A stretch of DNA of 64,000 bases from Gammaproteobacteria bacterium. GTDB taxonomy: Bacteria > Pseudomonadota > Gammaproteobacteria > Pseudomonadales > Pseudohongiellaceae. This document shows, piece by piece, positions 44,859 through 54,097 of this stretch. The stretch is taken from the NCBI GenBank assembly GCA_021773355.1, contig JAJFKE010000040.1, positions 62,001 through 126,000 of the forward strand, in the 5' to 3' direction. A model generated the notes under the pieces. It saw only the letters and a program-made list of their open reading frames with translations, had not been told where the DNA came from and did no database searches. Each line of letters begins with the position of its first letter. Positions within the stretch are counted from its first letter, which is position 1. The position numbers and the translations under genes were made by a program.

Positions 44859-46550
44859 CTATTCGATTGAACAAGGCTCCGTTGTACCGAAATCCCTAAA
44901 GATTTTAACCTGAGGATCGACCTGCAGCAGAGCGCCCGATGGTATTGGGAACAGTTCGCCATTAGCAGGTACATTAAAAGAGGTAGATACCCCCTCGTGA
45001 GTAACTAATATTGGCACACTGAGTTCAACTGCAGGATTATCGGGCCAACTAAATTTAACACCATTGTCATCCCTCTCCTGTTTTAGAACAGGCAATTCAC
45101 TCTGTTTCAAATACAGATCGAAAAACCAGGAGAGGTCCTGACCAAATTCTTCGCTAGTGATTCTCACGAAGTCTTCGTTGCTACGGCGGGTCGGTTGAAT
45201 CGGATAATCCAGGGACCATGGGTCCGCGGTATCGTAGACTAGCCTTCGCAGCGACCGCCAGAATACATCCTCACCAATCAGCCAGCGCAGGGTATGTAGA
45301 GTCCAGCTTCCTTTATAGTAGGCGTCGTTCGAATCAAAATAATCCAGCGACACATCTTGTTCTGGAACAACTGGCTTACAGTTTGCCATGCCGTTATAGA
45401 AATCCCACATATAGGCCCAGTAGCCGGCGTCTCCTATTACATGCTGCGCGTAGACTGGCTGCATATAGTTGGCAAACCCCTCGTGTAGCCAGAAATCTCT
45501 GCTCTCGAATTGAGTCATTAAGTTGCCAAACCATTCATGGGAAAATTCATGCTGCATCAACCAATCGAAACCATAGGGGTCGAGAGTAAAGCCATTTCCA
45601 TATCCATTCATGGTCTGGTGCTCCATACCCAGATAGGGAATTTCAACTATTCCTATTTTCTCATGCCCCCATGGGTAGGGGCCAAGCATGCGTTCGAAGA
45701 AAAGCAGTTGGCTCATAAAATCTTGGTGAATCAATTTATCGATCTTCTCCATATCATTTGAAACATGGTAGAAAACGACGGGGATGGACGAATCCCCGGT
45801 CAAGGCATTACGATGTTGTAGCTCATACTTTTTGAAGGGCCCTATATTGAGAGCCAGGTGGTAAGATGAAATTGGGCTTTCGGTTCTCCAATGGAAGGTG
45901 GTCTGATCACCGCTGATATTCTCCGACAACAAAGACCCATTCATTACCGCAACAAGATTCGAGGGCACCGTGATTAACATGTCCGCCCCACGATCTGGCT
46001 TGTCTGATATATGGTCTTTACAGGGCCAGTAAAGATCACATCCACGGCCTTGAACTGCGGTCGCAATCCAGTGTTCGCCGGACTCGGTATGTGTCCACAC
46101 AAAGCCACCATCCCATGGCGGATTCTCTGCCTCATAGGGCCTGCCTCGATAGCTTACAGCAGCAGTGAATGCGACCCCGGGTTCAATGAGCTGACCAGAG
46201 AGTAGTAACTTACCGCCCAGAGTTTGATGGGCGGCAGTTGCACCATCTATAGACGCACTAATAACTTCATACCTGGGGTCGATATCCAATTCGATAGTGC
46301 TCAGGCTTTCTATGGCGACGGCCTCCATTGCCATATTCCCTTCGATGAATTTCCGATTCGGAAAAACCTCCACTTCGAGTCGATAATGTTGTACATCGTA
46401 CTTGCCCTGCAATTCAGACAGTACACCACTGGAAACAGCGGTTTCAGGGTGCAATGGAGTATTTGTTCCAGCACAATCTGTCAGTAGTACTAAGGTAAAT
46501 ATATACATGGATAATCGGGACGGTAGGTGAAACTTGAGTCTCATGAACAT
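44859..46550 (-). CDS. M1 family metallopeptidase, probable lipoprotein
   Basis: A 563-residue protein. The N-terminus (MYIFTLVLLTDCAG) has a lipobox-like LTDC, so it is probably lipid-anchored. The beta-rich N-domain (YDVQHYRLEVEVFPNRKFIEG) is followed by a GMEHQTMNG motif replacing GAMEN and the zinc site HEFSHEWFG, with Glu of HEGFAN 18 residues on. A late Tyr-containing stretch (DAYYKGSWTLHTLRW) holds the transition-state Tyr. It is an exported aminopeptidase-type enzyme. It lies about 160 bases upstream of the linalool-dehydratase-like gene on the same strand. Confidence 0.9.
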   Translation of the reverse strand: MFMRLKFHLPSRLSMYIFTLVLLTDCAGTNTPLHPETAVSSGVLSELQGKYDVQHYRLEVEVFPNRKFIEGNMAMEAVAIESLSTIELDIDPRYEVISASIDGATAAHQTLGGKLLLSGQLIEPGVAFTAAVSYRGRPYEAENPPWDGGFVWTHTESGEHWIATAVQGRGCDLYWPCKDHISDKPDRGADMLITVPSNLVAVMNGSLLSENISGDQTTFHWRTESPISSYHLALNIGPFKKYELQHRNALTGDSSIPVVFYHVSNDMEKIDKLIHQDFMSQLLFFERMLGPYPWGHEKIGIVEIPYLGMEHQTMNGYGNGFTLDPYGFDWLMQHEFSHEWFGNLMTQFESRDFWLHEGFANYMQPVYAQHVIGDAGYWAYMWDFYNGMANCKPVVPEQDVSLDYFDSNDAYYKGSWTLHTLRWLIGEDVFWRSLRRLVYDTADPWSLDYPIQPTRRSNEDFVRITSEEFGQDLSWFFDLYLKQSELPVLKQERDDNGVKFSWPDNPAVELSVPILVTHEGVSTSFNVPANGELFPIPSGALLQVDPQVKIFRDFGTTEPCSIE

Positions 46551-46717
46551 GTGCTCACTTTAATTTCCATTAACTGCAACTTAGAGTAGATAACATCAGT
46601 CTGAGCTTGCTGCAACGTCAGTAGATGCTGGCAGATATTCAGTTGAATGCCTAAATAATGACAGAATATTTTGCCATCAATCAATTAGCCAATCTGCAAC
46701 AATAATTAATTATCTAA

Positions 46718-46734
46718 CATATTCTCCGAATATG
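46718..46734. promoter_or_regulatory. Short palindrome upstream of the GST gene
   Basis: A perfect seven-base inverted repeat (CATATTC, spacer TCC, GAATATG) about 100 bases before the GST-like gene. It could be an operator; no regulator is assigned. Confidence 0.35.
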
Positions 46735-46835
46735 ATAAGGTCAATTTCGCTGTATCCTCCGGCTGAGGACACAGGGATATTTTTTTGCAGGCAAACACAT
46801 AGCTTCTCGTCGTAACTGTTAGCAATTAGGCCTAC

Positions 46836-47954
46836 ATGTCAGAAATCACATTATACGGATCTCCCCTCTCACTCTACACAGGCAGAGTGCGAAGTTATCT
46901 TATCAAGGCTGGACTTGTGTACAGAGAAATGCTGCCGAACTCTCGTCACTACGAAGAGAATGTATTGCCTCAGATGGGGGGCCGTAGAAGTATTCCTGCA
47001 GTAGTAACGCAATCGGGCAAAGTGATTCGAGATGGGGCAGCTATCATTGATCACTATGAAGCGAAAAACAATAATGCCTTCTCTCCAGAATCTCCAAAGC
47101 AACGAATTTTAAGCCTCTTGTTTGATGTAATAGGAAGCGAAGGATTACTGCGGCCGGCGATGCATTACCGTTGGAGCTTTCCAAATGAAAATCAGGAGTT
47201 CCTGCAGTTTCATTTCGAAACTTTCGTGCCGCCACAGCTCGATAAGAAAGAGGTGGTAGAGCAACGCATGAATACGATGCGCGGTGCAGGGCGTAATTTT
47301 GGCGCCGTTGCCGAGACCTTTGCCTTGATCGAGTCCTTGTATATTGAGCTAACGGAAAAACTAAATGCCCATTTTTCCTTGCACCCCTATTTACTTGGAG
47401 CTAAACCCTGCATCGGTGACTTCGGCTTGATCGCACCACTGTATGGCCATCTTGGGCGAGATCCCAAACCCCTGCGATTGATGCAAGCCAAAGCAGTGTG
47501 TCTTTTCCGCTGGGTCGAGCGGATGAACAGACCCGAACCCGATATTGGCGAATTTGATGCGCAAAATCATCATTACCTTGTCGACGACCAAATACCAGAA
47601 ACCCTGGTCGATGTGTTAGGCCAACTCGCCATTGATTTCATCCCGGAAACAAAAGCTGCTTGTATGTGCATCAATGAGTGGCTTGGTGAACAGTCAAGCC
47701 CGGAGGCAAATACTGTCGCCGAGCGTGGAGTTGGCATGTGCACATTCGAGGTGGCTGGTGAGTCGATAACGGCATTGGCGCAGCCTTACAGGTTTTATCT
47801 ACTAAAGCGCGTACAAGATGAATACGATCAACTCTCAGGAACGGATAAAGACGATGTCGACACTCTACTACAGGCATGCGGAATGAGTGAGCTTATGGAT
47901 TTAAGATTATCTAGAGAAATTGGGCGCTGCGATAATAGAGAGGTATGGCTGTAA
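46836..47954 (+). CDS. Glutathione S-transferase-like protein with C-terminal extension
   Basis: A 372-residue protein, longer than the usual 200-230. The N-terminal thioredoxin-like domain has ITLYGSPLSLYTGRVRSYLIKAGLVY, with RRSIPAVVTQSGKVIRDGAAIIDHYE holding the cis-Pro and glutathione-binding Ser/Ala-like region. The helical C-domain includes LGAKPCIGDFGLIAPLYGHLGRD. About 130 further residues, with Cys 288-Cys 290 in CMCINEWLG, have no assignment. It is cytosolic; the reaction is unknown. No ribosome site stands out before the ATG. Confidence 0.8.
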   Translation: MSEITLYGSPLSLYTGRVRSYLIKAGLVYREMLPNSRHYEENVLPQMGGRRSIPAVVTQSGKVIRDGAAIIDHYEAKNNNAFSPESPKQRILSLLFDVIGSEGLLRPAMHYRWSFPNENQEFLQFHFETFVPPQLDKKEVVEQRMNTMRGAGRNFGAVAETFALIESLYIELTEKLNAHFSLHPYLLGAKPCIGDFGLIAPLYGHLGRDPKPLRLMQAKAVCLFRWVERMNRPEPDIGEFDAQNHHYLVDDQIPETLVDVLGQLAIDFIPETKAACMCINEWLGEQSSPEANTVAERGVGMCTFEVAGESITALAQPYRFYLLKRVQDEYDQLSGTDKDDVDTLLQACGMSELMDLRLSREIGRCDNREVWL

Positions 47955-48493
47955 TCGACGATTATTAGTTAATTGAAAGGCTAAGATTTTTTTCTGAGGC
48001 CACAGCATGTAATTAGAAAATACACTTACCGAAACCTACGTGGTCCGCTATTGGCGGCTTAAAACTACGCCCGTATTTCATAGTGGGTGCGATCTATCGC
48101 GGAGAAGCCCTCTTGAGTATAGTGACCCTGACCCACAAATGAAGAAAGCAGTATAAGCCGAGCGCTCCCGCAGCACTGCGTGCTGACTCTTTCGGGAATT
48201 TCAGATGGGCCGCTACACGACTAATAGAAATGAGACTATGTTATGCAGTGCAGTTTACTGAATTACTTATTGGCATCGCCGTGGCACTGGCCGGATTTAG
48301 CGGAGTAGTGGTGGTTTTTGCTCACCGCAGTGTTTATTGTCTTATCCTGGCCGAAATTGCCAACGCATTATTATATGGAGCATTTGCACCTGTCTTAGCA
48401 GCCTTTGTAGCAATATTACGGGCGCAGCCATACAATTTGTCTGCTTGATCAGATCAGCCTTTCATAAATGAGTCAGCTATTTAAACTAGACAA
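47955..48493. other. Intergenic region with a small membrane-protein frame
   Basis: The stretch between the GST gene and the sterol desaturase gene has no other gene or repeat that I can support. It contains the 72-residue frame listed separately, plus AT-rich DNA without clear signals. Confidence 0.5.
48230..48448 (+). pseudogene. Remnant of a small membrane protein (uncertain)
   Basis: A frame of 72 residues has two hydrophobic stretches, FTELLIGIAVALAGFSGVVVVF and LAEIANALLYGAFAPVLAAFVAIL. These resemble the first and a later helix of a roughly 150-residue membrane family, as if the middle were lost. No ribosome site precedes the ATG. I list it as a probable decayed gene; it could be a genuine small membrane protein. 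Confidence 0.35.
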
Positions 48494-49321
48494 ATGAATA
48501 ATCTAAGCATAAACGCACAAGACCCATTATCTGAACAAGCAATTCGTTTAGTAATATTCCTGCTTATATTAATGGTATTCGCTCTACTGGAATACCTTAG
48601 ACCCAGACGTCAACTTCATTACCCCAAGGGCCGTCGCTGGAGCAACAATTTTGCCCTCAGCTTGCTTAATACAGCGACAGTAAGTGTATTACTGCCGCTT
48701 GCTGGTGTCAGCGCTGCTGTATTGGCTGGTGAGAAAAACTGGGGGCTGCTTAATGTGCTGAATGTTGTGCCGTGGATAAGTATCCCAATCTATATACTAG
48801 TATTTGATTTCACTATCTATTGGCAACACCGCCTCTTTCACACAATTAAACCACTCTGGCGTTTGCATCGCGTGCATCATACCGATCTGGACTATGACGT
48901 ATCTACCGGAATTCGTTTTCATCCCCTATCAATCCTTATGTCGAGTATCATCAAGCTCTGCTTGATTTTTATCATGGGCCCTCTGGCAGTGGCCGTCCTA
49001 ATTTCCGAAATCCTGCTGAATGCTACTTCCATGTTTAATCACAGCAATTTAAAGCTACCGCAAAGGCTGGACGAAGTGCTTCGCTATTTTCTGGTTACGC
49101 CAGACATGCACCGGGTACATCACTCCGTTAACGAGGTAGAGCATAATAGTAATTTTGGCTTTAACTTTCCATGGTGGGACAAATTATTCGGCACATATCA
49201 GAGGCAACCACAGGGCGGGCATGAGGCAATGAAAATCGGCATAACTAATTACGGGGAATCGCAATCTATAGGTATAGGACCGTTACTGGCTCAGCCATTC
49301 CAAAAATCCCCGAAAAATTAA
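48494..49321 (+). CDS. Sterol desaturase/fatty acid hydroxylase family protein
   Basis: A 275-residue inner-membrane protein with four or more hydrophobic segments. The di-iron histidine motifs are HRLFH (in YWQHRLFHTIKP), HRVHH (WRLHRVHHTDLDYDVSTGIRFH) and HRVHHS (TPDMHRVHHSVNEVEHN), the normal set for the fatty-acid hydroxylase superfamily. It would use a di-iron centre to hydroxylate or desaturate a lipid in the membrane. It is a single gene, convergent with the two-component genes. Confidence 0.92.
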   Translation: MNNLSINAQDPLSEQAIRLVIFLLILMVFALLEYLRPRRQLHYPKGRRWSNNFALSLLNTATVSVLLPLAGVSAAVLAGEKNWGLLNVLNVVPWISIPIYILVFDFTIYWQHRLFHTIKPLWRLHRVHHTDLDYDVSTGIRFHPLSILMSSIIKLCLIFIMGPLAVAVLISEILLNATSMFNHSNLKLPQRLDEVLRYFLVTPDMHRVHHSVNEVEHNSNFGFNFPWWDKLFGTYQRQPQGGHEAMKIGITNYGESQSIGIGPLLAQPFQKSPKN

Positions 49322-49422
49322 GCGATCCAGAGATTCCTTTACACATATCGCTGTTTTGATTCACTCCTGAAGTATTTGTTATTGCCCAGACTATTTTGAA
49401 TTCACAGGTATTAATTGAACAG

Positions 49423-50067
49423 CTACAAAATTCCCAGATTGATAGCCCTAAGCACGGCTTGAGTTCTATCCCTAACATCCAGTTTATCCAAGATAGATGA
49501 AACCTGGTTTTTCACAGTTCCCTCTGACTTATGAACAGCCAGAGAAATTTCCTTGTTGCTATAGCCTCCTGCCATAAGTCGCAATACCTCCAATTCTTTT
49601 GGTGAAAGGTCTTCAAGTAATTCGTTCTCATCTGTTTCAGTGAACAAGCCTGACAGGCCTTTTAGAACACGCTCAGTGATGGCCGGCTGTACTAAAGTCT
49701 CGCCCTGATAAACCTTTTCAATGGCATTTACCAAACTATCTAGCGAGACGTCCTTTAGCAGAAACCCTTTAGCACCCGCCTGCAATCCTTCTAACACCAA
49801 TCTGTTATCGTCGAATGTGGTCAGTATGATGCTAGGGACACTTAATTTATTCTCATTCATTGCATGCAGCGCTTGAATGCCCGACATCTTCGGCATGCGT
49901 ATATCCAGCAGAAGTACGTCTGGCTTAAAGCGCGCTATACCCTCCACCACTTCCGAACCATCTTCTACCTGACCGACAACTTCAATATTGTCACTCAACT
50001 CCAACAGGCTGCATATTCCCTGCCTAACCAGATTCTGATCGTCTGCCAACATCACCTTGATTTTCAT
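49423..50067 (-). CDS. NarL/LuxR-type response regulator
   Basis: A 214-residue regulator. The receiver has phospho-acceptor Asp 55 (DVLLLDIRMPKMSGI) and Lys in FLLKDVS. A LuxR-type HTH lies at the C-terminus (LSPKELEVLRLMAGGYSNKEISLAVHKSEGTVKNQVSSILDKL). Its ATG shares one base with the stop of the kinase gene upstream (TGATG), so they are coupled. Target genes are unknown. Confidence 0.93.
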   Translation of the reverse strand: MKIKVMLADDQNLVRQGICSLLELSDNIEVVGQVEDGSEVVEGIARFKPDVLLLDIRMPKMSGIQALHAMNENKLSVPSIILTTFDDNRLVLEGLQAGAKGFLLKDVSLDSLVNAIEKVYQGETLVQPAITERVLKGLSGLFTETDENELLEDLSPKELEVLRLMAGGYSNKEISLAVHKSEGTVKNQVSSILDKLDVRDRTQAVLRAINLGIL

Positions 50068-51305
50068 CAGTCGGCATCCACCGGTAATTCAATTCGAAGA
50101 GAAAAACCTTCAGGGGACTGATCCCAGGAAAGATTGCCACCTTTCGTAACTACTCTTTCTTGCATGCCTTTGAATCCGTTACCCGGAACAATGTCGCCGC
50201 TCGCCAATCCATTATCGGATACAGTAAGTATGCAATTATCACCAACCCTCACGACAGAAATCCTGCAACGGTTGCCACTACTATGACGTATTACATTTGT
50301 TATGGCTTCCTGAGTACAGCGCAGCAGGGTTTCTGCTAATTCTGCACTCCTGATTGCGATCGCCTCACTAAAATCGATATCGAACTGTAATTTGGGTATT
50401 CCCTGTGTAAGTTTTTCAATGGAATGCTGTAGGTCAATTTTATCATCGTCTCTTAGTTCACTCACTGCCGTACGGATATCTCCAAGCAATAGTTTGGCCA
50501 GTGCTAATGCCTGTTCGACTTTTTCCTGTGCTTTTATCTGCGCTCGCCCGTGCTCAGTATTCTGATCCACTAATACGCTGTTAGCTTTTACGCTGTGGTT
50601 TGCTACTTCCAAATTCAATATCAACGCAGTCATGTGATGACCCAGAATATCGTGCAGGTCCCGCGCAATCCTCACACGTTCTGCCTGTGCGGTGGTTTGT
50701 GACAATAGTTCTCGAGTAGAAATTAGTTCTCGGTTCAATAAGGCAGTCTCTTCTCGAAGATTGCGTTCGCGAATCCCCCGCTGCACTACACTTAAAGCAA
50801 ATACTTGAAATAGTCCATACAGCGCCGCGCTCAGTAGCACCTCAAATACGCTTTCCAGGCCATTATGATAAATCTGGCTAAGCAGAAATGTGCTAATGCT
50901 TAATACCAAAAGCAGAGATGCTCGTCGCGGGCCGTACAGTTCAGCCGCCTGCACAATCCAAACGATGCTTAATATGGCAGTTAGCTCTAAATCAACAGAG
51001 AAGAACAGAGCTGTAATAAACAGCGCAAGCATCCAGAATAGTCTTTGTTGCAGCGCGCGATTGTTGATACTGAGAAACAGGATAAAACCGAGCAATATGG
51101 CGACAGCCAATAGTGCGACAATCGGCCAAATCCAGAGGTCTCGCACTGTATATACCGACAGCGAGCCCACCAAAATTGTTACCAGTATGCCACTGAAATT
51201 CAGGGCATTCTCACTGCTAAAGTTCTCTATGAGTCGCATATCGGGTCCAGTAGGAGTCGGGCCTGCGGGATAATTAGCTGCTGCCAGGTTTTGATACAGG
51301 GCCAC
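50067..51305 (-). CDS. NarL-type sensor histidine kinase (HisKA_3)
   Basis: A 412-residue membrane kinase starting at GTG; an ATG 22 codons inside is an alternative. Five to six hydrophobic segments in residues 35-180 form a sensor domain without a large periplasmic part, followed by the HisKA_3 box RIARDLHDILGHHMTALIL with His 218 and the ATPase domain (LLRCTQEAITNVIRHS N box, DNGLASG, GNGFKGMQERV). It is a cognate pair with the regulator that overlaps its stop. The input signal is unknown. Confidence 0.92.
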   Translation of the reverse strand: MALYQNLAAANYPAGPTPTGPDMRLIENFSSENALNFSGILVTILVGSLSVYTVRDLWIWPIVALLAVAILLGFILFLSINNRALQQRLFWMLALFITALFFSVDLELTAILSIVWIVQAAELYGPRRASLLLVLSISTFLLSQIYHNGLESVFEVLLSAALYGLFQVFALSVVQRGIRERNLREETALLNRELISTRELLSQTTAQAERVRIARDLHDILGHHMTALILNLEVANHSVKANSVLVDQNTEHGRAQIKAQEKVEQALALAKLLLGDIRTAVSELRDDDKIDLQHSIEKLTQGIPKLQFDIDFSEAIAIRSAELAETLLRCTQEAITNVIRHSSGNRCRISVVRVGDNCILTVSDNGLASGDIVPGNGFKGMQERVVTKGGNLSWDQSPEGFSLRIELPVDAD

Positions 51306-51518
51306 AGCACGGTACCGAATTATTGCATAGGCACCAGACTAGCCCTATAGGCCGGAAGTCATAGTGCGCCAAGTGACTTCTGGCACTAACGGCAGGCAAG
51401 CACCTTCAATATCATGCACAGCATCGACGGCAACGAAATTAACTAAGCCTTACACTGTAACGCAATATAGATGACTGCCTAGTCTTGTCAGTATCCAAGC
51501 AGGCAAGGAGATAAACAA

Positions 51519-52310
51519 ATGGTTTACCTGCACCAGTTTGCATTGTATACGCATATCGCAGTGGGAAGTTGCGCACTTATACTGTTCTGGATTCCCGTCT
51601 TCACCCGCAAGGGAAATTTGGATCACAAGAAATTTGGGCGATTTTTCGCGAATGCCATGTACATTGTTTCCCTCTCCGGTATTCTCATGGCGAGCAGTGA
51701 CCTCTTATTTCCAGTTGCCTTGCATGCCCCCGGAGCAAGTCTGACGCCTTCTGAGTCAGCAGCTTTTGCCGAAGAAGTAAGGAACTTTGCATTATTTCTA
51801 CTTTCTCTAAGCGTGTTGGTGTTAAGTAGTACACGACAGGGATGGCTTACTATTTTGCACAAAGAAAATCGAGAGCCATTGCGCACACCTATTCATATAG
51901 TCCTATGTAGCAGCCTGGCTATCGCCGGCGTTGCTTTGCTCGCCAATGGTCTGCGTACAGGAAGCGTGTTATTCATTGTTTTTTCAGTTCTGCAAATAGT
52001 CACATCGCTAAACTTCTTACACTACAATTTCAAGCAACGGCTGATGCCTAAAGAGTGGTGGATTCAGCATCTCAGTGGATTGTTCGGCGCGGGCATAGGT
52101 GCGTATACCGCTTTCTTTGTTTTTGGCGGAAGGAGATTGATGGATGAAATTTTTGGTGAACTGTACACCAACTACAGCATAATTCTTTGGGTCGCCCCTG
52201 GAGTTATAGGTGGGATCGCCATCACGCTGGTCTCCCGGCATTACAAACTTCGCTTTGGCGGAGAATGGCTAATTAAGAAAGCAAGATTTCGAAGTGAAAT
52301 GTTCAGTTAA
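51519..52310 (+). CDS. Multi-pass membrane protein, DUF2306-like
   Basis: A 263-residue protein with about seven hydrophobic segments. The start FALYTHIAVGSCALILFWIPVFTRKGNLDHKKFGRFFANAMYIVSLSGILMA resembles DUF2306-type membrane proteins, with a conserved H-x-x-x-G pattern and an HKKFGR loop. Histidines near residues 11 and 36 could bind metal or haem. AAGGAG lies ten bases before the ATG. The function is unknown. It stands alone and is divergent from the two-component genes. Confidence 0.7.
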   Translation: MVYLHQFALYTHIAVGSCALILFWIPVFTRKGNLDHKKFGRFFANAMYIVSLSGILMASSDLLFPVALHAPGASLTPSESAAFAEEVRNFALFLLSLSVLVLSSTRQGWLTILHKENREPLRTPIHIVLCSSLAIAGVALLANGLRTGSVLFIVFSVLQIVTSLNFLHYNFKQRLMPKEWWIQHLSGLFGAGIGAYTAFFVFGGRRLMDEIFGELYTNYSIILWVAPGVIGGIAITLVSRHYKLRFGGEWLIKKARFRSEMFS

Positions 52311-52458
52311 AGCCGCGGCTTCTTTAGTGCGTCTAGGATTTAACAGGGCATTGCGGCAGGATTTCAGGAAGGCGGAAAATTGTCTAAATTCAGTGAATAA
52401 AGATTAAGCTGGTCAAACTCTGAGAGAAGTGGCTGTTGCTGACAGTGAATGCAGGCAC

Positions 52459-52484
52459 AAAAAAAGCGGGTCTTAGACCCGCTT
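52459..52484 (-). terminator. Rho-independent terminator after the PEBP gene
   Basis: Nine-base-pair stem (AAGCGGGTC/GACCCGCTT) with loop TTA, followed on the minus strand by seven T. It lies about 55 bases beyond the PEBP stop. On the plus strand only a short TTT follows, so it mainly serves the minus strand. Confidence 0.85.
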
Positions 52485-52539
52485 TCATCAAACCAAATAA
52501 ACAGGTATTGACTCAGTTATTTCCTTTCTACCATTTTAG

Positions 52540-53118
52540 CTACTGTTCTTTGCGCTCGTAATGACCCATCAACATGCCGGTGGCCAGCACGTGTCCATCT
52601 ATAGCCGCGAGCAATTCATCTTTATTCAAGCCTGCTTCCAGACCCAGATCAGCATCGATTGCATAGACTCGAAAATGGTAGGCATGAAGATGACCGTTCA
52701 CGGGCGGGCGTGGGCCAAAATAGCCAGGGCGGCGAGTTCCGTTTAGACCGTTGATCATTCCGTCCAAACCTGAAACACCAGACACATTCGCATCCTTGGT
52801 TAAATCTTCTGGCAAGCCCGATGCGTTTGCGGGAATATTATAGGCAACCCAATGCACGAAAGGAGCTGGCATCATCCCAATCTCTACCACTTCGGGGTCA
52901 TCGCAAATCAACGCCAATTGCACCGTTCCGGCTGGCAGATTTGACCAGCTAAGGTCAATTGACTTGTTCTCACCGTAGGCCGAATACTCTTCCGGCACCA
53001 TGCCATGATGATCGAAGGCTGAACTGGTGACGCTTATCGTCTCCGGCGCATCCGCCGCGATCGCATTGAGAGACAAGGCTGCAAACATCACCCCAAGCAA
53101 ACTAGTTAACTTTCCCAT
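52540..53118 (-). CDS. YbhB/YbcL-type PEBP family protein, secreted
   Basis: A 192-residue protein with a signal peptide (MGKLTSLLGVMFAALSLNAIAAD). Marks of the family are IDLSWSNLPAGTVQLALICDDPE (ligand-pocket Asp-Pro), FVHWVAYNIP (His) and GYFGPRPPVNGHLHAYHFRVYAID. PEBPs bind anionic lipids or phosphate groups; the bacterial role is unclear. The gene is single, ends at a strong terminator and has no obvious partner. Confidence 0.92.
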   Translation of the reverse strand: MGKLTSLLGVMFAALSLNAIAADAPETISVTSSAFDHHGMVPEEYSAYGENKSIDLSWSNLPAGTVQLALICDDPEVVEIGMMPAPFVHWVAYNIPANASGLPEDLTKDANVSGVSGLDGMINGLNGTRRPGYFGPRPPVNGHLHAYHFRVYAIDADLGLEAGLNKDELLAAIDGHVLATGMLMGHYERKEQ

Positions 53119-53242
53119 ATTCCTTCTACTCCTTTTATAGATACAGATTTTTAATAGATTTACGAATTTCCCTACTCTATACCGAAGCTTGGGGTACAGT
53201 CTATACCGCTAAGCAAGCCGACAGACCATAGGTCCGGCCTGC

Positions 53243-53602
53243 TTAACCCCGGGTCACATGGGCTGAAACCGCCAGCCATGTATTATCCTGTTTATACCAA
53301 ACATCAGTGTAACGACCCTGCTTAGGATCGCCATTGGCATCGAGATAAGATGTTATGGCATGGATAATTGCGCAAGCGCCAAATATCCGCACTTCTACTT
53401 CCTGCGCTTGCAGATTGGAGATCGAAACTGGTTTTTGAGTCTGCTCAAGAAAACCTTGCCGATCCAGAATTGAGCCATCGGGGTTAGAACATCTGAAGTC
53501 ATCTGCAAGAATTTCATCGAATCTAGCAACATCCGAATATTGCACCGAATCGATGTAGTCCCGGTTTAGAGCAATTAGTACGTCATGGTCCGATACTGTC
53601 AT
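53243..53602 (-). CDS. NTF2-like/DUF4440 family protein
   Basis: A 119-residue cytosolic protein without a signal peptide. It shows an alpha+beta cone fold pattern: LIALNRDYIDSVQYSDVARFDEILADDFRCSNPDGSIL at the start and AIIHAITSYLDANGDPKQGRYTDVWYKQDNTWLAVSAHVT at the end, typical of SnoaL/DUF4440 proteins. The substrate is unknown. It is divergent from the ArsR-type regulator gene across 170 bases, which could control it. Confidence 0.82.
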   Translation of the reverse strand: MTVSDHDVLIALNRDYIDSVQYSDVARFDEILADDFRCSNPDGSILDRQGFLEQTQKPVSISNLQAQEVEVRIFGACAIIHAITSYLDANGDPKQGRYTDVWYKQDNTWLAVSAHVTRG

Positions 53603-53752
53603 GGTTGTTCTCCACTACATGGGCAAACACTATGGGTCCTTAGGACTCAAAGGGTTCGGCCCTGCCCACTAGATTTACAGATCCTTGGTTTGGATTTCGA
53701 AGTTAGCACAGTCGGAAGTTACATCCGAGAGGAAAGAAGGCTTGACTCATTG

Positions 53753-53785
53753 GTAAGGCATGACTTACAGTAAGCTATGGCTTAC
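53753..53785 (+). promoter_or_regulatory. Overlapping palindromes across the arsR-like start codon
   Basis: GTAAG-N6-CTTAC (53753-53768) is followed at once by GTAAGC-TATG-GCTTAC (53770-53785), the second containing the ATG start. A -35-like TTGACT lies at 53742-53747, which puts transcription start near the ATG. This suits autorepression by the encoded ArsR-type protein and a leaderless or near-leaderless message. Confidence 0.65.
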
Positions 53786-54088
53786 GCAGAAGTATTCACC
53801 GCATTGGCAGATCCAACCCGAAGACACATCTTCGAGGCACTACTGGAGTGCCCAAAAACCGTGGGAGAACTGGCCGCCAACGAAGTTGTCAGCCGACCCG
53901 CCGTTTCACAGCATCTAAAAGTACTGGAAACTGCGCAATTGGTAGCCGTTGAGCCACAAGGTAATCGCCGCCTGTACTCTATTAAGAGTGATGGCCTGGA
54001 GGACCTTCGCAATTATCTGGACCGATTTTGGTCAGACGTACTGTCAGCTTACGGCGCGGAAATCAGCCGTCGTATGAACAACCATTAG
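53777..54088 (+). CDS. ArsR family transcriptional regulator (SRPBCC-linked type)
   Basis: A 103-residue winged-helix regulator: ALADPTRRHIFEALLECPKTVGELAANEVVSRPAVSQHLKVLETAQLVAVEPQGNRRLYSI, the classic ArsR recognition helix and wing. It lacks the metal-binding Cys pair CVC of ArsR/SmtB, so it belongs to the subgroup that pairs with SRPBCC proteins. The SRPBCC gene follows nine bases after the stop. The start codon lies inside a palindromic operator and has no Shine-Dalgarno. Confidence 0.9.
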   Translation: MAYAEVFTALADPTRRHIFEALLECPKTVGELAANEVVSRPAVSQHLKVLETAQLVAVEPQGNRRLYSIKSDGLEDLRNYLDRFWSDVLSAYGAEISRRMNNH

Positions 54089-54097
54089 GAGAGAATT

